Shown here in pieces: positions 47,301 through 55,056 of a stretch of DNA of 64,000 bases. The DNA is taken from positions 248,001 to 312,000 of the forward strand of contig JAKFWC010000021.1 in NCBI GenBank assembly GCA_021732975.1, read 5' to 3'. Under the pieces are notes generated by a model that worked only from the letters and a program-made list of their open reading frames with translations, was not told the origin of the DNA and did not search any database. The stretch's first letter is position 1. Each line of letters starts with the position of its first letter. This stretch comes from Planctomycetaceae bacterium. Its GTDB lineage: Bacteria; Planctomycetota; Planctomycetia; Planctomycetales; Planctomycetaceae. The position numbers and the translations under genes were made by a program.

Positions 47301-47744
47301 AATCACCTTGCCGGGAGCCGACGTGATTTTTCCGATCGCAGCTCCGCCGAATTTTACGGGGATTTCGCCCCAGCCTGGTTTCAGAACCTGCACCGTGAGC
47401 GTTGCTTGCACGTTGGCAACATCCTGCTGAACGGTCGCCACGTATTTCGCAGAGGAAATGATGCCCGGGACCGGAGGAATCGACGCATCCTGAAGTGCTT
47501 TGCCCCACGCCTTTTCCCAAAGCCCCAAATATTCCTGGTAGGACAGGAAGACCGAACTTCCCTGTTTTTCAAAAATCCCACGAAGGTTTTTAAAGGGAAC
47601 GTAGATAATTTGTTCTGGGGGAGTTTTCGCAACATCCGTCACTGCCGACGGAGGCGGCTCCTGCCCGGACACGGGAATTGGGATCGCGGCTCCGAACCAG
47701 AGCGCACCGATCACCACAAACTGAGACCAAGATTGACGTTGCAT
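44358..47744 (-). CDS. Large envelope protein sharing a module with the giant protein, about 1128 residues
   Basis: A secreted, membrane-anchored protein of no family I know. A signal peptide (FVVIGALWFGAAIPIPVSG) is followed by about 980 residues rich in beta strands, and three hydrophobic segments lie near the C-terminus (coding about 44480-44710). A proline-rich tail ends PPNPPAPVIPPPGVFDSVV. Its first 120 residues resemble the start of both halves of the giant protein encoded next. I start it at ATG 47744, because GAAGG fits this ATG and would touch the ATG three codons earlier. The stop overlaps the start region of the giant gene, so they form one coupled unit. A role in the cell surface or cell-wall-like layer is a guess from size and export. 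Confidence 0.85.
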   Translation of the reverse strand: MQRQSWSQFVVIGALWFGAAIPIPVSGQEPPPSAVTDVAKTPPEQIIYVPFKNLRGIFEKQGSSVFLSYQEYLGLWEKAWGKALQDASIPPVPGIISSAKYVATVQQDVANVQATLTVQVLKPGWGEIPVKFGGAAIGKITSAPGKVILRGVGPGEYGLLFSEVGEHTVTLEMTARVLTAPEGRSLELLVPTVGLTSFELVVPDADQTIEVEPKLLQEAVKAEPKTTHIRANLGSTDKIAARWHPRVGNKPDMELLASATSATLVQVEDGLIHTDAFFNIDVLRGQVERLRLAVPKGHRVLDVVSAARVREWKVAEEAERQIVTVELVSRQGGKIPLEIHTERAVDAEPFDVAGLDGNTATGIHLLDVLRESGQIALRASADLTLSVTAQQGLSRIDEAEVDQRIKRPGAAFYKFYTPQVKLTAAVKPVEPRLLLDHLAVVTFTQDQLKLETILNYTVERTGVFELVLGLPDDFTVEKVQCDSMKQFDVSADRKTLRIALNERKLGAVGVVVIATKPRDASTDTADAPVPLLEPQGVEIENGRLRVRAPESLDVITDSEKIVGLQPDPQPADNTPGGQRLISAWTFNRRPVVLPARTVAKPTRLTAGIATTLDVKQGQVQVTTALNYLVEYAGLDTFRFSVPEAIADTVQIVNGDGASAPIKQKSRAAQAVDGWVTWTVVLQRDVVGNVPFKVTYDLPIPGDADGKAQTLTVPLIRIADPFEAAENDARRRSITVARIAGEATVKKDRVLSVAASATGGDVEPIDVRELTRLPQDGLVGFRYYKQPVDVSLTVSKYEVQSVVETVVSRGLVEVVLDRSGGATVRARFLAKSSERQRLRLDLPKGAELLGVMVERKPVALEKNPDAKVSDYWEAYYVNVTRAKSSEEPFSLAVLYRLPLNPPPFRSNGGSAELRIPMLGGAGAEGTPAAVQQLRVGVWVPDEYALVGQPKHFVNDHPARIRPMWQRFSRTDLPELRQWIGDDGGGLFDFPLEGHAYAYNNLGGHDRIEVMWWHLPFYTWVVSGAIVLIAVVLRNTSWENKLTLILLGGFLAAVYALRDADIVAHGLGVASYGLIAGAALWLIQALFRRSDRGNPAAGSGPPPNPPAPVIPPPGVFDSVVLGMDKPNPAT

Positions 47745-48037
47745 GCCGAGCATCCTTCTCGAAAGCGAGTGCTGACTGTGAAGTTCAGCAAACTGAGCGG
47801 TGCTTGTCGAGTGTGCGGAATCGGAAAAATGGGAAATACCGGCATGATGTGTTGAGCCGGTGCTTCAATCTACGTTCAAAGACGCGAGGACCACGAAAAA
47901 GATTCCAGATTTCTTGTCTGAATGAAAATTCCATCCGGAGGAACATCGTTGGGCCACGATGTTTTTCCACCCCACCGATGACACCGTGTTGCGTTTCGGC
48001 GACACGCCGCAACACGCCAACCCCTGGCCCAGGATTT

Positions 48038-48586
48038 ATGCAAGACCTCTCCCACCAAGATGTTACATCAAACGGTTCGGCTGTTAGCGATTTCGGCGCA
48101 CCGATTGCGTTCTCAGAGTATTCCCCCCGCAACGATTCCGGGGGCGGAATGAATTCTTCTGAGGACGCCGACACCATGACGCTCCAACGCCATTTCAAGC
48201 GGATGGTTATCGACATCACGGATGACGGGACACACCTGCTGCACATGGGGGAAATGGAGATCTGGGACGGTGCCGATCTCTCCTTGCTTCGGGAAGGTTT
48301 TGCGCAACTGATCGAGCGAGATGGGGTACGCTCGGTCATCATCGACATGCATTTTGTGAAATACATCCCGTCGGGCTTCTTCGGAATGCTCTTCGACTGG
48401 CACGAAAAACGAGGCGTCTGGTTTGCCCTCACGCTGCCGCAGCCGAACGTCCAACGGATGCTGTGGTTTCAGCAGTTCTTCCGCCGGACAGAAGATGGCT
48501 TCTACGAACTCTGGTCTGAAGGTCGCGACCTCTTCACACCGGCCGGGATTGGTGCGGAACCGGTGCTGATCGAGGGGCAGGTCTAA
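48038..48586 (+). CDS. STAS-domain protein
   Basis: About 182 residues. After a variable 45-residue N-terminus comes a STAS-like fold: MVIDITDDGTHLLHMGEMEIWDGADL, then EGFAQLIERDGVRSVIIDMHFVKYIPSGFFGMLFDWHEKRG. The family's usual D(S/T)SGLG phospho-acceptor loop is replaced by KYIPSGFFGML, which retains the Ser-Gly pair. It may act as an anti-sigma-factor antagonist or a protein-interaction switch. The ATG at 48038 has AGGA upstream, though the spacing is short; ATGs at 48149 and 48176 are alternatives. It ends at a strong terminator. Confidence 0.75.
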   Translation: MQDLSHQDVTSNGSAVSDFGAPIAFSEYSPRNDSGGGMNSSEDADTMTLQRHFKRMVIDITDDGTHLLHMGEMEIWDGADLSLLREGFAQLIERDGVRSVIIDMHFVKYIPSGFFGMLFDWHEKRGVWFALTLPQPNVQRMLWFQQFFRRTEDGFYELWSEGRDLFTPAGIGAEPVLIEGQV

Positions 48587-48611
48587 ATCTCCGCGGGCCA
48601 CCGCCAAAATG

Positions 48612-48656
48612 AAACGCCCGGCGTCGTTCATTCGACGCCGGGCGTTTTCGTTTTCA
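48612..48656 (+). terminator. Rho-independent terminator of the STAS gene
   Basis: A perfect 12-bp stem (48615-48626 with 48633-48644, core CGCCCGGCGTCG) closes a 6-base loop and is followed by TTTTCGTTTTC. The A-run before the stem could pair with the T-run, so the element might also work on the opposite strand. It lies 26 bases after the STAS stop. Confidence 0.85.
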
Positions 48657-48659
48657 TCC

Positions 48660-48940
48660 ATGCGAGGGAGAGATTATTTCCCTCGCTTGATCAATTGTTT
48701 CCTCGCGTCGCCAAACGGCAACACGCGGAAAAATCGCAACTTAGAGTTCCACTGTGACGCCACGGGAACCGATGGTCCGTTCTTCGTTCTTCACAGAACC
48801 AGCGATTGTTTCTGAGTTGAATCCAAGACGGCATCGTCGCGTTCGCCGGGCACTCCCATTTGTTGCCATGTTTCTCGCAGCCAAGCTGTGCGGCTGCGGT
48901 ACGAAATATTGTATAGCGTGTTTCCACACGGACGGGCCCC
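48660..48940. other. Leader region before tadZ, no gene seen
   Basis: Together with the terminator this makes a 354-base gap between the STAS gene and tadZ. Open frames of 60-80 codons exist on both strands but have no ribosome binding site or composition that supports them. A GTATAG box near 48911 could be part of the tad promoter; no clear -35 accompanies it. Confidence 0.4.
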
Positions 48941-50152
48941 ATGTTGATGTGGATTATTTCCGATAGCCAGCCGATCGGAATTCAGCTCCGGCAATTGGTC
49001 ACGAAGTGGGAACACCAGTGTCCGGCTGAGAATCTGGTCCGCATGGAGAGGGCGGGGGCTGCGTTGCCAAACGACCGCTCTGCGGATCAACTGGCGATGA
49101 TCGTCCTGGCGCCGCATCCCGATCGGGGATTGGCGGCGATTCGGCAGCTGCGCTCGCGCACGACGGTTCCTGTGATCGTCGTCGGGCCCCGCGATCCGAG
49201 TCTCATTCTCGATGCCATGCGGGCCGGGGCCGATGATTATGTTGATGATGCGGATAGTCTCGAATACGAACTATCGGCGGCGTTGCAGCGACAGGCCGCC
49301 CAGCACGGCGGCAAGAGTACTCCGCAAGGAACCTTGATCGCGATCACCGGGGCCAGCGGCGGCAGTGGTCGCAGTTTGATCTCGGTCAATCTGTCCATTC
49401 TGATTGCGAAAGCCCTCGGAAAATGCTGTTTGATGGACCTCGATCCACTGGGGGGCGTGTGTGCGTCGCTGTTGAATGTGACTGGACGGCACACGATTCT
49501 GGATCTGGGGCAACAGCCCGAAAAACTCGATCGCAACACCTTGGAGCAGTCGCTGGTCGCGCACGAATCCGGCGTCAGTTTGCTGCCCGGCGCCGGCGAA
49601 CTTGTGCCCCTCAGCCTGTTTGATGGCGACTTCGTCGAACGGCTGGTGCGCGGTGCGCGGACCATGTTCCCCGCCGTTCTGATCGATCTGCATAACCTGG
49701 CCGATGAAGTCCTGGTAAAGCGACTGTTATCGCACGATGTGAAACTCGTGCTTGTTACGCGACTCGACTTCAACTCGATCTGCGGCACCGGACGAATCCT
49801 CGAATATTGGGAACGATGCGGGATTTCGCGGAAGGACGTGATCGTCATCGCCAATCGCCGCGGACAGCCGGGAGATGTTCCCTTCAAGAAGGTGGAGCAA
49901 GCCCTCTCGCTGCGGATTCACCACTTCCTGCCGGACGACCCCGCGTTGGCGAATCGTTCGATCAACAGCGGCGTTCCCGTGGTGTGTGAGAATCCGACAT
50001 CCACGTTAGGGAAAGCGCTATCGAGCCTGACTGGATTGTTGCTCGGCGAAGAACAGATGCTCCGCCGTTCGGATGCGTCCACGACTCCGCAGGGCAAAGA
50101 CGGGATTCTGTCGGGTTTGGGATTGGGGACGATGTTTTCTCGAAAGACGTGA
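48941..50152 (+). CDS. tadZ: TadZ/CpaE-like pilus assembly protein
   Basis: A 403-residue protein. The N-terminal ~115 residues form a receiver-like fold without the phospho-site, as in TadZ. A MinD/ParA-like ATPase follows, with a deviant P-loop GASGGSGRS (137-145) in which Arg replaces the catalytic Lys, and MDLDPLGG (165-172) as the switch region. TadZ marks the pole or site where the Tad/Flp pilus machine is built. It is the first of six plus-strand tad genes. The missing Lys fits other TadZ proteins that bind ATP but hydrolyse little. Confidence 0.88.
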   Translation: MLMWIISDSQPIGIQLRQLVTKWEHQCPAENLVRMERAGAALPNDRSADQLAMIVLAPHPDRGLAAIRQLRSRTTVPVIVVGPRDPSLILDAMRAGADDYVDDADSLEYELSAALQRQAAQHGGKSTPQGTLIAITGASGGSGRSLISVNLSILIAKALGKCCLMDLDPLGGVCASLLNVTGRHTILDLGQQPEKLDRNTLEQSLVAHESGVSLLPGAGELVPLSLFDGDFVERLVRGARTMFPAVLIDLHNLADEVLVKRLLSHDVKLVLVTRLDFNSICGTGRILEYWERCGISRKDVIVIANRRGQPGDVPFKKVEQALSLRIHHFLPDDPALANRSINSGVPVVCENPTSTLGKALSSLTGLLLGEEQMLRRSDASTTPQGKDGILSGLGLGTMFSRKT

Positions 50153-50187
50153 TCGGTACGGAAACCGCCAGAAGCAATGAAACAAAG

Positions 50188-51138
50188 ATGACGTACTTAC
50201 TGCTGTTCGCGATCTTTATCGGTACGGTCGCGCTGGTGGTCGCGCTGGGGACGTGGGTCTACGATCGTTTTATCAACGATCATTTCCAGGTTCGACGGCG
50301 ATTGGCTGAGGCGTTCTCCGGGGGCGAAGCACCGGGGCCGCGCGGGGCGTTGTTTCGCGATCTGAAAATGCTGCATGCGCAGACGAGCAACGATCGGAAA
50401 GGGCTCTGGCACCAGTTCACTACATCAGTCGAACAATCGGGGCTGAACATCGCACCGATGCGTGTCCTCATGATTGGTGCCTGCATCGGAATGCCGATCG
50501 GGATTGTGATTGGCAGTTTCAGCCCTTGGCCGTTGCTGGCGATTCCGGCGGGTGTGGCGGGAACCGTTTTTCCAGTGGTGTATGTGGAGATGAAACGCCG
50601 TTCCCGCAGGCTCAAACTCTGCCAGCAACTTCCCGGCGCGTTCGATCAGATGAAGCGCGCTGTCAGGGCTGGGCAGTCGGTCACCGGAGCGATGCAGTTG
50701 GTGGCGAACGAATCGAGTTCGCCGCTGGCCGATGAGTTTGCCATCTGTTGCCAGCAGCAGGGACTGGGTCTTCCATTCCGTACGGCGCTGCGCGATCTGG
50801 CCCATCGAACCGGAGTGATGGAATTGCAGATTCTCACCGTCGCTTTGCTGGTGCAGCGCGAATCGGGGGGGAACTGTGTCGAAGTTTTGTCGAACCTCTC
50901 CGATGTCGTCCGCAAACGGTTGCATCTGGCCGGACGCGTGATGGCTTTGACGAGCGAGGGGCGGATGCAGGCCATCGTGCTGTCGATGCTGCCGATCGCG
51001 GCGTTCGTTGCGATCTACCTGCTGAACCGCGAGTACGCCAACATTTTGCTGGAACGCCCGATCTTGCTGGTCGGCATTGCCGTCTCGGAAATTCTCGGAA
51101 CACTGTGGATTCGTCGCATCATCAACATCCAGTTCTAA
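50188..51138 (+). CDS. tadB: TadB-like inner-membrane platform protein (type II secretion F family)
   Basis: About 316 residues. An N-terminal membrane segment (LLLFAIFIGTVALVVALGTWVYD) and two or three more frame a T2SSF domain, recognisable by LPGAFDQMKRAVRAGQSVTGAMQ, EFAICCQQQGLGLPFRTALRDLAHRTG and VALLVQRESGGNCVEVLSNLSDVVRKR. The last hydrophobic stretches close the protein. It forms the platform that couples the TadA motor to pilin assembly. The ATG at 50188 gives the membrane anchor; a GTG at 50149 overlaps the tadZ stop (GTGA), so a coupled longer start is possible. Confidence 0.92.
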   Translation: MTYLLLFAIFIGTVALVVALGTWVYDRFINDHFQVRRRLAEAFSGGEAPGPRGALFRDLKMLHAQTSNDRKGLWHQFTTSVEQSGLNIAPMRVLMIGACIGMPIGIVIGSFSPWPLLAIPAGVAGTVFPVVYVEMKRRSRRLKLCQQLPGAFDQMKRAVRAGQSVTGAMQLVANESSSPLADEFAICCQQQGLGLPFRTALRDLAHRTGVMELQILTVALLVQRESGGNCVEVLSNLSDVVRKRLHLAGRVMALTSEGRMQAIVLSMLPIAAFVAIYLLNREYANILLERPILLVGIAVSEILGTLWIRRIINIQF

Positions 51139-51174
51139 CCAGCGCGTTTGCCCCTTCGAGACAGGAACGATTCG

Positions 51175-52146
51175 ATGGATTTACCAACACTGATGTTGTC
51201 ATTCGGGGCGTTTACGACGGTGACATTACTGATTCTCGCCGTCGGGATCGCGTATCTCGAGCGCAGTTCGCACATGGATGAGCGGCTGGCTCCGTTACAG
51301 AAGATGTTCGGCCAGGGCAACGATGCAAAGACCGGCGGGTGGCAGCGCAAGGGACTCACGTCGGCCACGAATTCCTCACCGTTCCGACAGGTTTCGGAAG
51401 CCGCCGACTTTCGGTCGCGCGTCCAAACGCAATTGATGCATGCGGGAATCTATGCTCCGTGGGCGTTCAACATTCTCATCGTCACGTCGCTGGGGTTAAT
51501 CATCACGCCGCTGCTGGCGGGAGTCCTGTTCGGCGGGTTGATTTGGGGGACGGCACAGCACGGGATCATGGTGGGAGCAGCGATCGCCGCTTGCGGTGCG
51601 ATGGTCCCCTGGTTGTGGCTGAAATGGTTGAAGCGCCGTCGGCACACGACGCTGATGCAATCGCTCCCCGATTTTCTCGATCTCATGGTGGCGTGCCTGG
51701 AGAGCGGAATTTCGATTGACGCCGCGTTGTTGCGTGTCGTCGATGAACTGCAGCTCGCGCATCCCTTGCTGGCGGGTGAGCTACACGTGGTCAAAGCGCA
51801 GATTGAATTGGGAGCGACTCCCGATGCCGCGATCCGTACGTTCGCCGATCGCGCGGACTTCGACGCGTTGCGGTCCTTGAGTACGGTCCTGCAGCAAGCC
51901 CGGCGGTTTGGCACTGGCTTGGCAGAAGCCCTCCGAACCCATGCCGATGAACTGCGGATTCAACGCGAACAGGCGGCGGAAGAAAAAGCCCAACGCGCTT
52001 CGGTCGAAATTCTGGTCCCGACGATGCTGTTGATCTTTCCGGCGATTTTCATCGTCCTCGCCGGACCGGCGGCAATTCAACTGGCTGAGGTGTTCGCTAC
52101 GCCCGACTCCATGTCGCCTCCTGTGGCGCATCGCCCTGCAAAGTAA
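51175..52146 (+). CDS. tadC: TadC-like inner-membrane platform protein (type II secretion F family)
   Basis: About 323 residues, paralogous to TadB. It has an N-terminal membrane segment, then a T2SSF domain with LPDFLDLMVACLESGISIDAALLRVVDEL, ELHVVKAQIELGATPDAAIRTFADRAD and LSTVLQQARRFGTGLAEALRTHADELR, and ends in hydrophobic segments (ILVPTMLLIFPAIFIVLAG). With TadB it makes the hetero-oligomeric platform of the Tad machine. The ATG at 51175 has AGGAA upstream. It lies 36 bases after tadB and six before the first tadE-like gene. Confidence 0.93.
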   Translation: MDLPTLMLSFGAFTTVTLLILAVGIAYLERSSHMDERLAPLQKMFGQGNDAKTGGWQRKGLTSATNSSPFRQVSEAADFRSRVQTQLMHAGIYAPWAFNILIVTSLGLIITPLLAGVLFGGLIWGTAQHGIMVGAAIAACGAMVPWLWLKWLKRRRHTTLMQSLPDFLDLMVACLESGISIDAALLRVVDELQLAHPLLAGELHVVKAQIELGATPDAAIRTFADRADFDALRSLSTVLQQARRFGTGLAEALRTHADELRIQREQAAEEKAQRASVEILVPTMLLIFPAIFIVLAGPAAIQLAEVFATPDSMSPPVAHRPAK

Positions 52147-52151
52147 GTCCT

Positions 52152-52601
52152 ATGCGTACCCAGCGATCTCATTCCCGATGGCCATGCAACCCGAGGCATT
52201 TCCGCCGCGGCGGCGCAGCCGTGGAATTCGCCCTGGTCTTGCCCGTTCTCATGACGCTCGTGCTCGGTGTCGTCGACTTTGCCCGGATCTATTCGGCTTC
52301 CATGGCGCTCCACAGTGCGGCGCGCGTGGGGGCCGAGCAGGGGGCCACACATCGGCTGACACCATTGACACAGGTGGCATGGGAAAATCGTGTCCGTACC
52401 ACCGTTATTGATGCCATGCAGTGCGCACCGCAGTTCGACAGCGCGAAGCTGACCATCAACACGGCTTCCAGCACCAACGTCGCCGGCCAACTTGGCATCG
52501 AAGTGTCGACAGAATATCCGTTTCAAACCATCGTGAATTGGCCGGGCCTGCCGTCAACGGTGACGTTGCGCTCGCGGGTCGTCATGGAACAGTATCGTTA
52601 G
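52152..52601 (+). CDS. tadE: TadE-like pseudopilin
   Basis: 149 residues. The TadE signature is GGAAVEFALVLPVLMTLVLGVVDFARI: a Gly before the hydrophobic stretch with Glu at position five after cleavage, as required for prepilin peptidase processing. The rest is a small beta-rich extracytoplasmic domain. TadE-like proteins are minor pilins of the Flp pilus. It begins five bases after the tadC stop. No prepilin peptidase is encoded in the window. Confidence 0.9.
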   Translation: MRTQRSHSRWPCNPRHFRRGGAAVEFALVLPVLMTLVLGVVDFARIYSASMALHSAARVGAEQGATHRLTPLTQVAWENRVRTTVIDAMQCAPQFDSAKLTINTASSTNVAGQLGIEVSTEYPFQTIVNWPGLPSTVTLRSRVVMEQYR

Positions 52602-52654
52602 CAGCTCGGTTGCTTCAACAGACTGTTGGACATCGAAATCGAACGAGGCTTGTG

Positions 52655-53122
52655 ATGAAATCCATCAAACAGACTGCGAAACGTCCGTTGCGTCGCTGTG
52701 GGGCAGCCTTGGTGGAAGCCGCCTTTGTCATTCCCGCTTTTCTGTTGTTGATCCTGGGGATGCTCGACTTCGGCATGGTGACGTTGAATCGGAACAACCT
52801 GTCCGCCGCCGCAATCCGCCTGTGTCGTGCCGCGATCCTGCACGGAGAGAAATCGGCCCCCGAACGAACGCCTTGGGGACCGGCGATCTATCAGGGAACC
52901 GCGGCGACTGGTGACGAAGTTGCCAACGTGATCAAGCCCTATCTGGTCATGATGAAACCGTCCGACGTGCAGATTCGAGTGGAATGGCCGGATGCCAGCA
53001 ATGCGCTCGGGAAACGGGTGCAGGTCACTGTCAGTTACGAACAGAAACTGATTTGTACCGGACTGTTCGGTGCGGCTCCGTGGACGCAGCAGGCGGTGTC
53101 CGCGATGCGGATTCAACACTGA
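52655..53122 (+). CDS. Second TadE/TadF-like pseudopilin
   Basis: 155 residues. The N-terminus has the same pseudopilin signal, GAALVEAAFVIPAFLLLILGMLDFG, with the conserved Glu after the first Val. The remaining domain (SAAAIRLCRAAILHGEKS ... VTVSYEQKLICTGLF) resembles TadE/TadF proteins. The ATG at 52655 has GAGG upstream; the frame is open further back but overlaps the previous gene. Its TGA shares a base with the ATG of the tadG-like gene (TGATG), so the pair is translationally coupled. Confidence 0.88.
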   Translation: MKSIKQTAKRPLRRCGAALVEAAFVIPAFLLLILGMLDFGMVTLNRNNLSAAAIRLCRAAILHGEKSAPERTPWGPAIYQGTAATGDEVANVIKPYLVMMKPSDVQIRVEWPDASNALGKRVQVTVSYEQKLICTGLFGAAPWTQQAVSAMRIQH

Positions 53123-54615
53123 TGAGACCAAACATGATGCGGAAAAGTGATTGCCACTCCTCGCGGCGCGGGAAGGTGACCGTACTGCTGGTGTTGTTGT
53201 TGCCGGCGGTATTCGGCACGTTGGCTCTCGTTGTGGATGGCAGCCGGTTGATGTCCGACTCCGGTCAGATCCAGCACATCGCCGACGCCGCAGCAGTGGC
53301 GGCGGCGGCTTCGTTGTCTCGCGGCGATTCCGTCGCCATTGCGACGCAGCGGGCGATTACGACGGTGCAGGTCGACAACGGCCTCAGCAGTGCATCGGTG
53401 ACAGTGCACATTCCGCCGCAAACGGGTGTTTATGCCGGTCAAGACAAGTTTGCCGAAGTCACCGTCAACCGCATTATTCCCATGAGTTTTCTGCGGGCGG
53501 TGAACGGTGAGTCTCAACAGTCGGTGAGTGCCACCGCGGTCGCGGGGTTGAACGATGCCACGGCCGGAGCGGCCATTGTCGTGCTCGATCCGGATCCACC
53601 GGCGATTGACCTGCCGCCGGTACTGGGCCTGACGCTTCCCACCATGCCTTCGCATCACCTCGGCGGTCTCGAGGTGCTCGGTGTTGGGGCTGTGAAAGTC
53701 GACGGAGCGGTCCTGGTGAATACCGATTGGGGCGGTGTCGATGAGGATGGATCGCCCGCCGGTTGGTCGCTGGTCGAGCGCAATGCGGTGACATGCACAC
53801 CGCTCGTCTCGCTGTCCAAACTGCGCAGCCGTGATCTTCGCGTGGTTGGCGGCGTCGATAATCCGAACAACTACACCCATTTCATCTCTGGGGAACCGAG
53901 TCCATTACGAGCCAATGCCAAACCGGTTCCCGATCCGTTGATTTCCGTACCCGTGCCAACGGTTGCCGCCGACCCCACCAATGTTTCCTCGACATTGCGC
54001 GGCGGCGTCACTGTTGTCGGTATCCCGTTGATTGGCTTGCCGACGGTTCTGTCGCCCGGCGTTTACGAATACATTCAGATTGTCTCGGGCCGGGTGACTC
54101 TAAATCCGGGCGTGTACATCATCCGCGGCAGCCATCCGGTGACGAAGATCCCGTTGCAAATTATCGGCGGAGAAGTCACGGGCAATGGCGTGATGTTCTA
54201 CATTACTAATTCCGCGGCATATAGTCCCACTTCGGGGTTGCCCGATTCAGGAGACGGAAGCACGACGCCCGCGGCCACCGATCTGGGAACCGTCCTGCCG
54301 AGTGCCGTGATCAACATCGGTTTACTGGGTAGTAATTTGACGGCGATCGGTGGTAGTAGTCCTTACGCCGGCTTGCTGATCTTCCAACGCCGTGCGGATC
54401 GCCGCATTCTGGTGATTGCACGCGATGCTCTTCTTTCCGATAGTGTTTTCAACGGAACGGTTTACGCCAAATGGGGTGACACCGTTTTCGCCGGAATGGG
54501 GACCGTCCAGGCTCGCTTTGTGGTCGGCTCGCTCCGCTTCGCTAACCTTTTGGATTGCACGATTGCTCCGACATCATTGTTGCCGCCTGCCCAAGATGTT
54601 TTCCTGGTTCAATAG
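53122..54615 (+). CDS. TadG-like pilus-associated protein
   Basis: About 497 residues. An N-terminal membrane segment begins right after a basic start: GKVTVLLVLLLPAVFGTLALVVDGSRL, the TadG/DUF2134-type signal, followed by a helix rich in Ala (IQHIADAAAVAAAASLSRGD). The large C-terminal part is beta-rich and includes LSPGVYEYIQIVSGRVTLNPGVYIIRG, a repeated-strand pattern. TadG-like proteins are thought to help anchor or display the pilus. The start at ATG 53122 overlaps the previous stop by one base; ATGs at 53134 and 53137 are possible. This is the last plus-strand tad gene. Confidence 0.88.
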   Translation: MRPNMMRKSDCHSSRRGKVTVLLVLLLPAVFGTLALVVDGSRLMSDSGQIQHIADAAAVAAAASLSRGDSVAIATQRAITTVQVDNGLSSASVTVHIPPQTGVYAGQDKFAEVTVNRIIPMSFLRAVNGESQQSVSATAVAGLNDATAGAAIVVLDPDPPAIDLPPVLGLTLPTMPSHHLGGLEVLGVGAVKVDGAVLVNTDWGGVDEDGSPAGWSLVERNAVTCTPLVSLSKLRSRDLRVVGGVDNPNNYTHFISGEPSPLRANAKPVPDPLISVPVPTVAADPTNVSSTLRGGVTVVGIPLIGLPTVLSPGVYEYIQIVSGRVTLNPGVYIIRGSHPVTKIPLQIIGGEVTGNGVMFYITNSAAYSPTSGLPDSGDGSTTPAATDLGTVLPSAVINIGLLGSNLTAIGGSSPYAGLLIFQRRADRRILVIARDALLSDSVFNGTVYAKWGDTVFAGMGTVQARFVVGSLRFANLLDCTIAPTSLLPPAQDVFLVQ

Positions 54616-55056
54616 TCGAATTGCAAGTCCTTGGCGAGTCGCCGGCTCTGCATCGGTTACTCGTGTACTACTATCAGATTCCAAGGTTAATCCCTCCGCT
54701 ATATCCAAGTTGGCGGAATTGCTGCGGTTTTCCGAAGAATGCACCGAAGTTTCAATGGTAGGAGAAGCAAGCTCCTCCGTTGATCGGTTCCGCCTTGAAA
54801 CTCCATCCCTTCCTCGGCGGGAGATCAGCAGGCACAAGTTCGGTATCGGGCCAGACCGGATTATCCGCAAGAGCATGCGTGCTCTTTAAGCATTCCAGCC
54901 AGTCCACAATCCGATGCGTGCCTCCCAAGACAACGGAGGGATGCGATTCGTCCCGCGACTGATCGTGACTGATCGGATTCTCGGGATCGCGAGGCGCGAG
55001 ACTTCCCCTTTCGGACCAGGCGGTGAATTGATCAAAGCGAATGGGATAGGGCTGAC
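54616..55056. other. Region between tadG-like gene and LuxR-type gene, possible receiver remnant
   Basis: No intact gene is convincing here. An open frame at 54596-54889 (97 codons from its ATG, overlapping the tadG-like stop) contains VTRVLLSDSKVNPSAISKLA and VSMVGEASSSVDRF. These look like the first strand and helix of a NarL-type receiver, but the acidic pocket is not preserved. It could be a decayed regulator fragment or chance. Confidence 0.35.

Noticed and set aside
48754..48966. 70-codon plus-strand frame before tadZ
   Set aside because: It has a hydrophobic CGCG-containing stretch but no ribosome binding site, overlaps the tadZ start and has no recognisable family.
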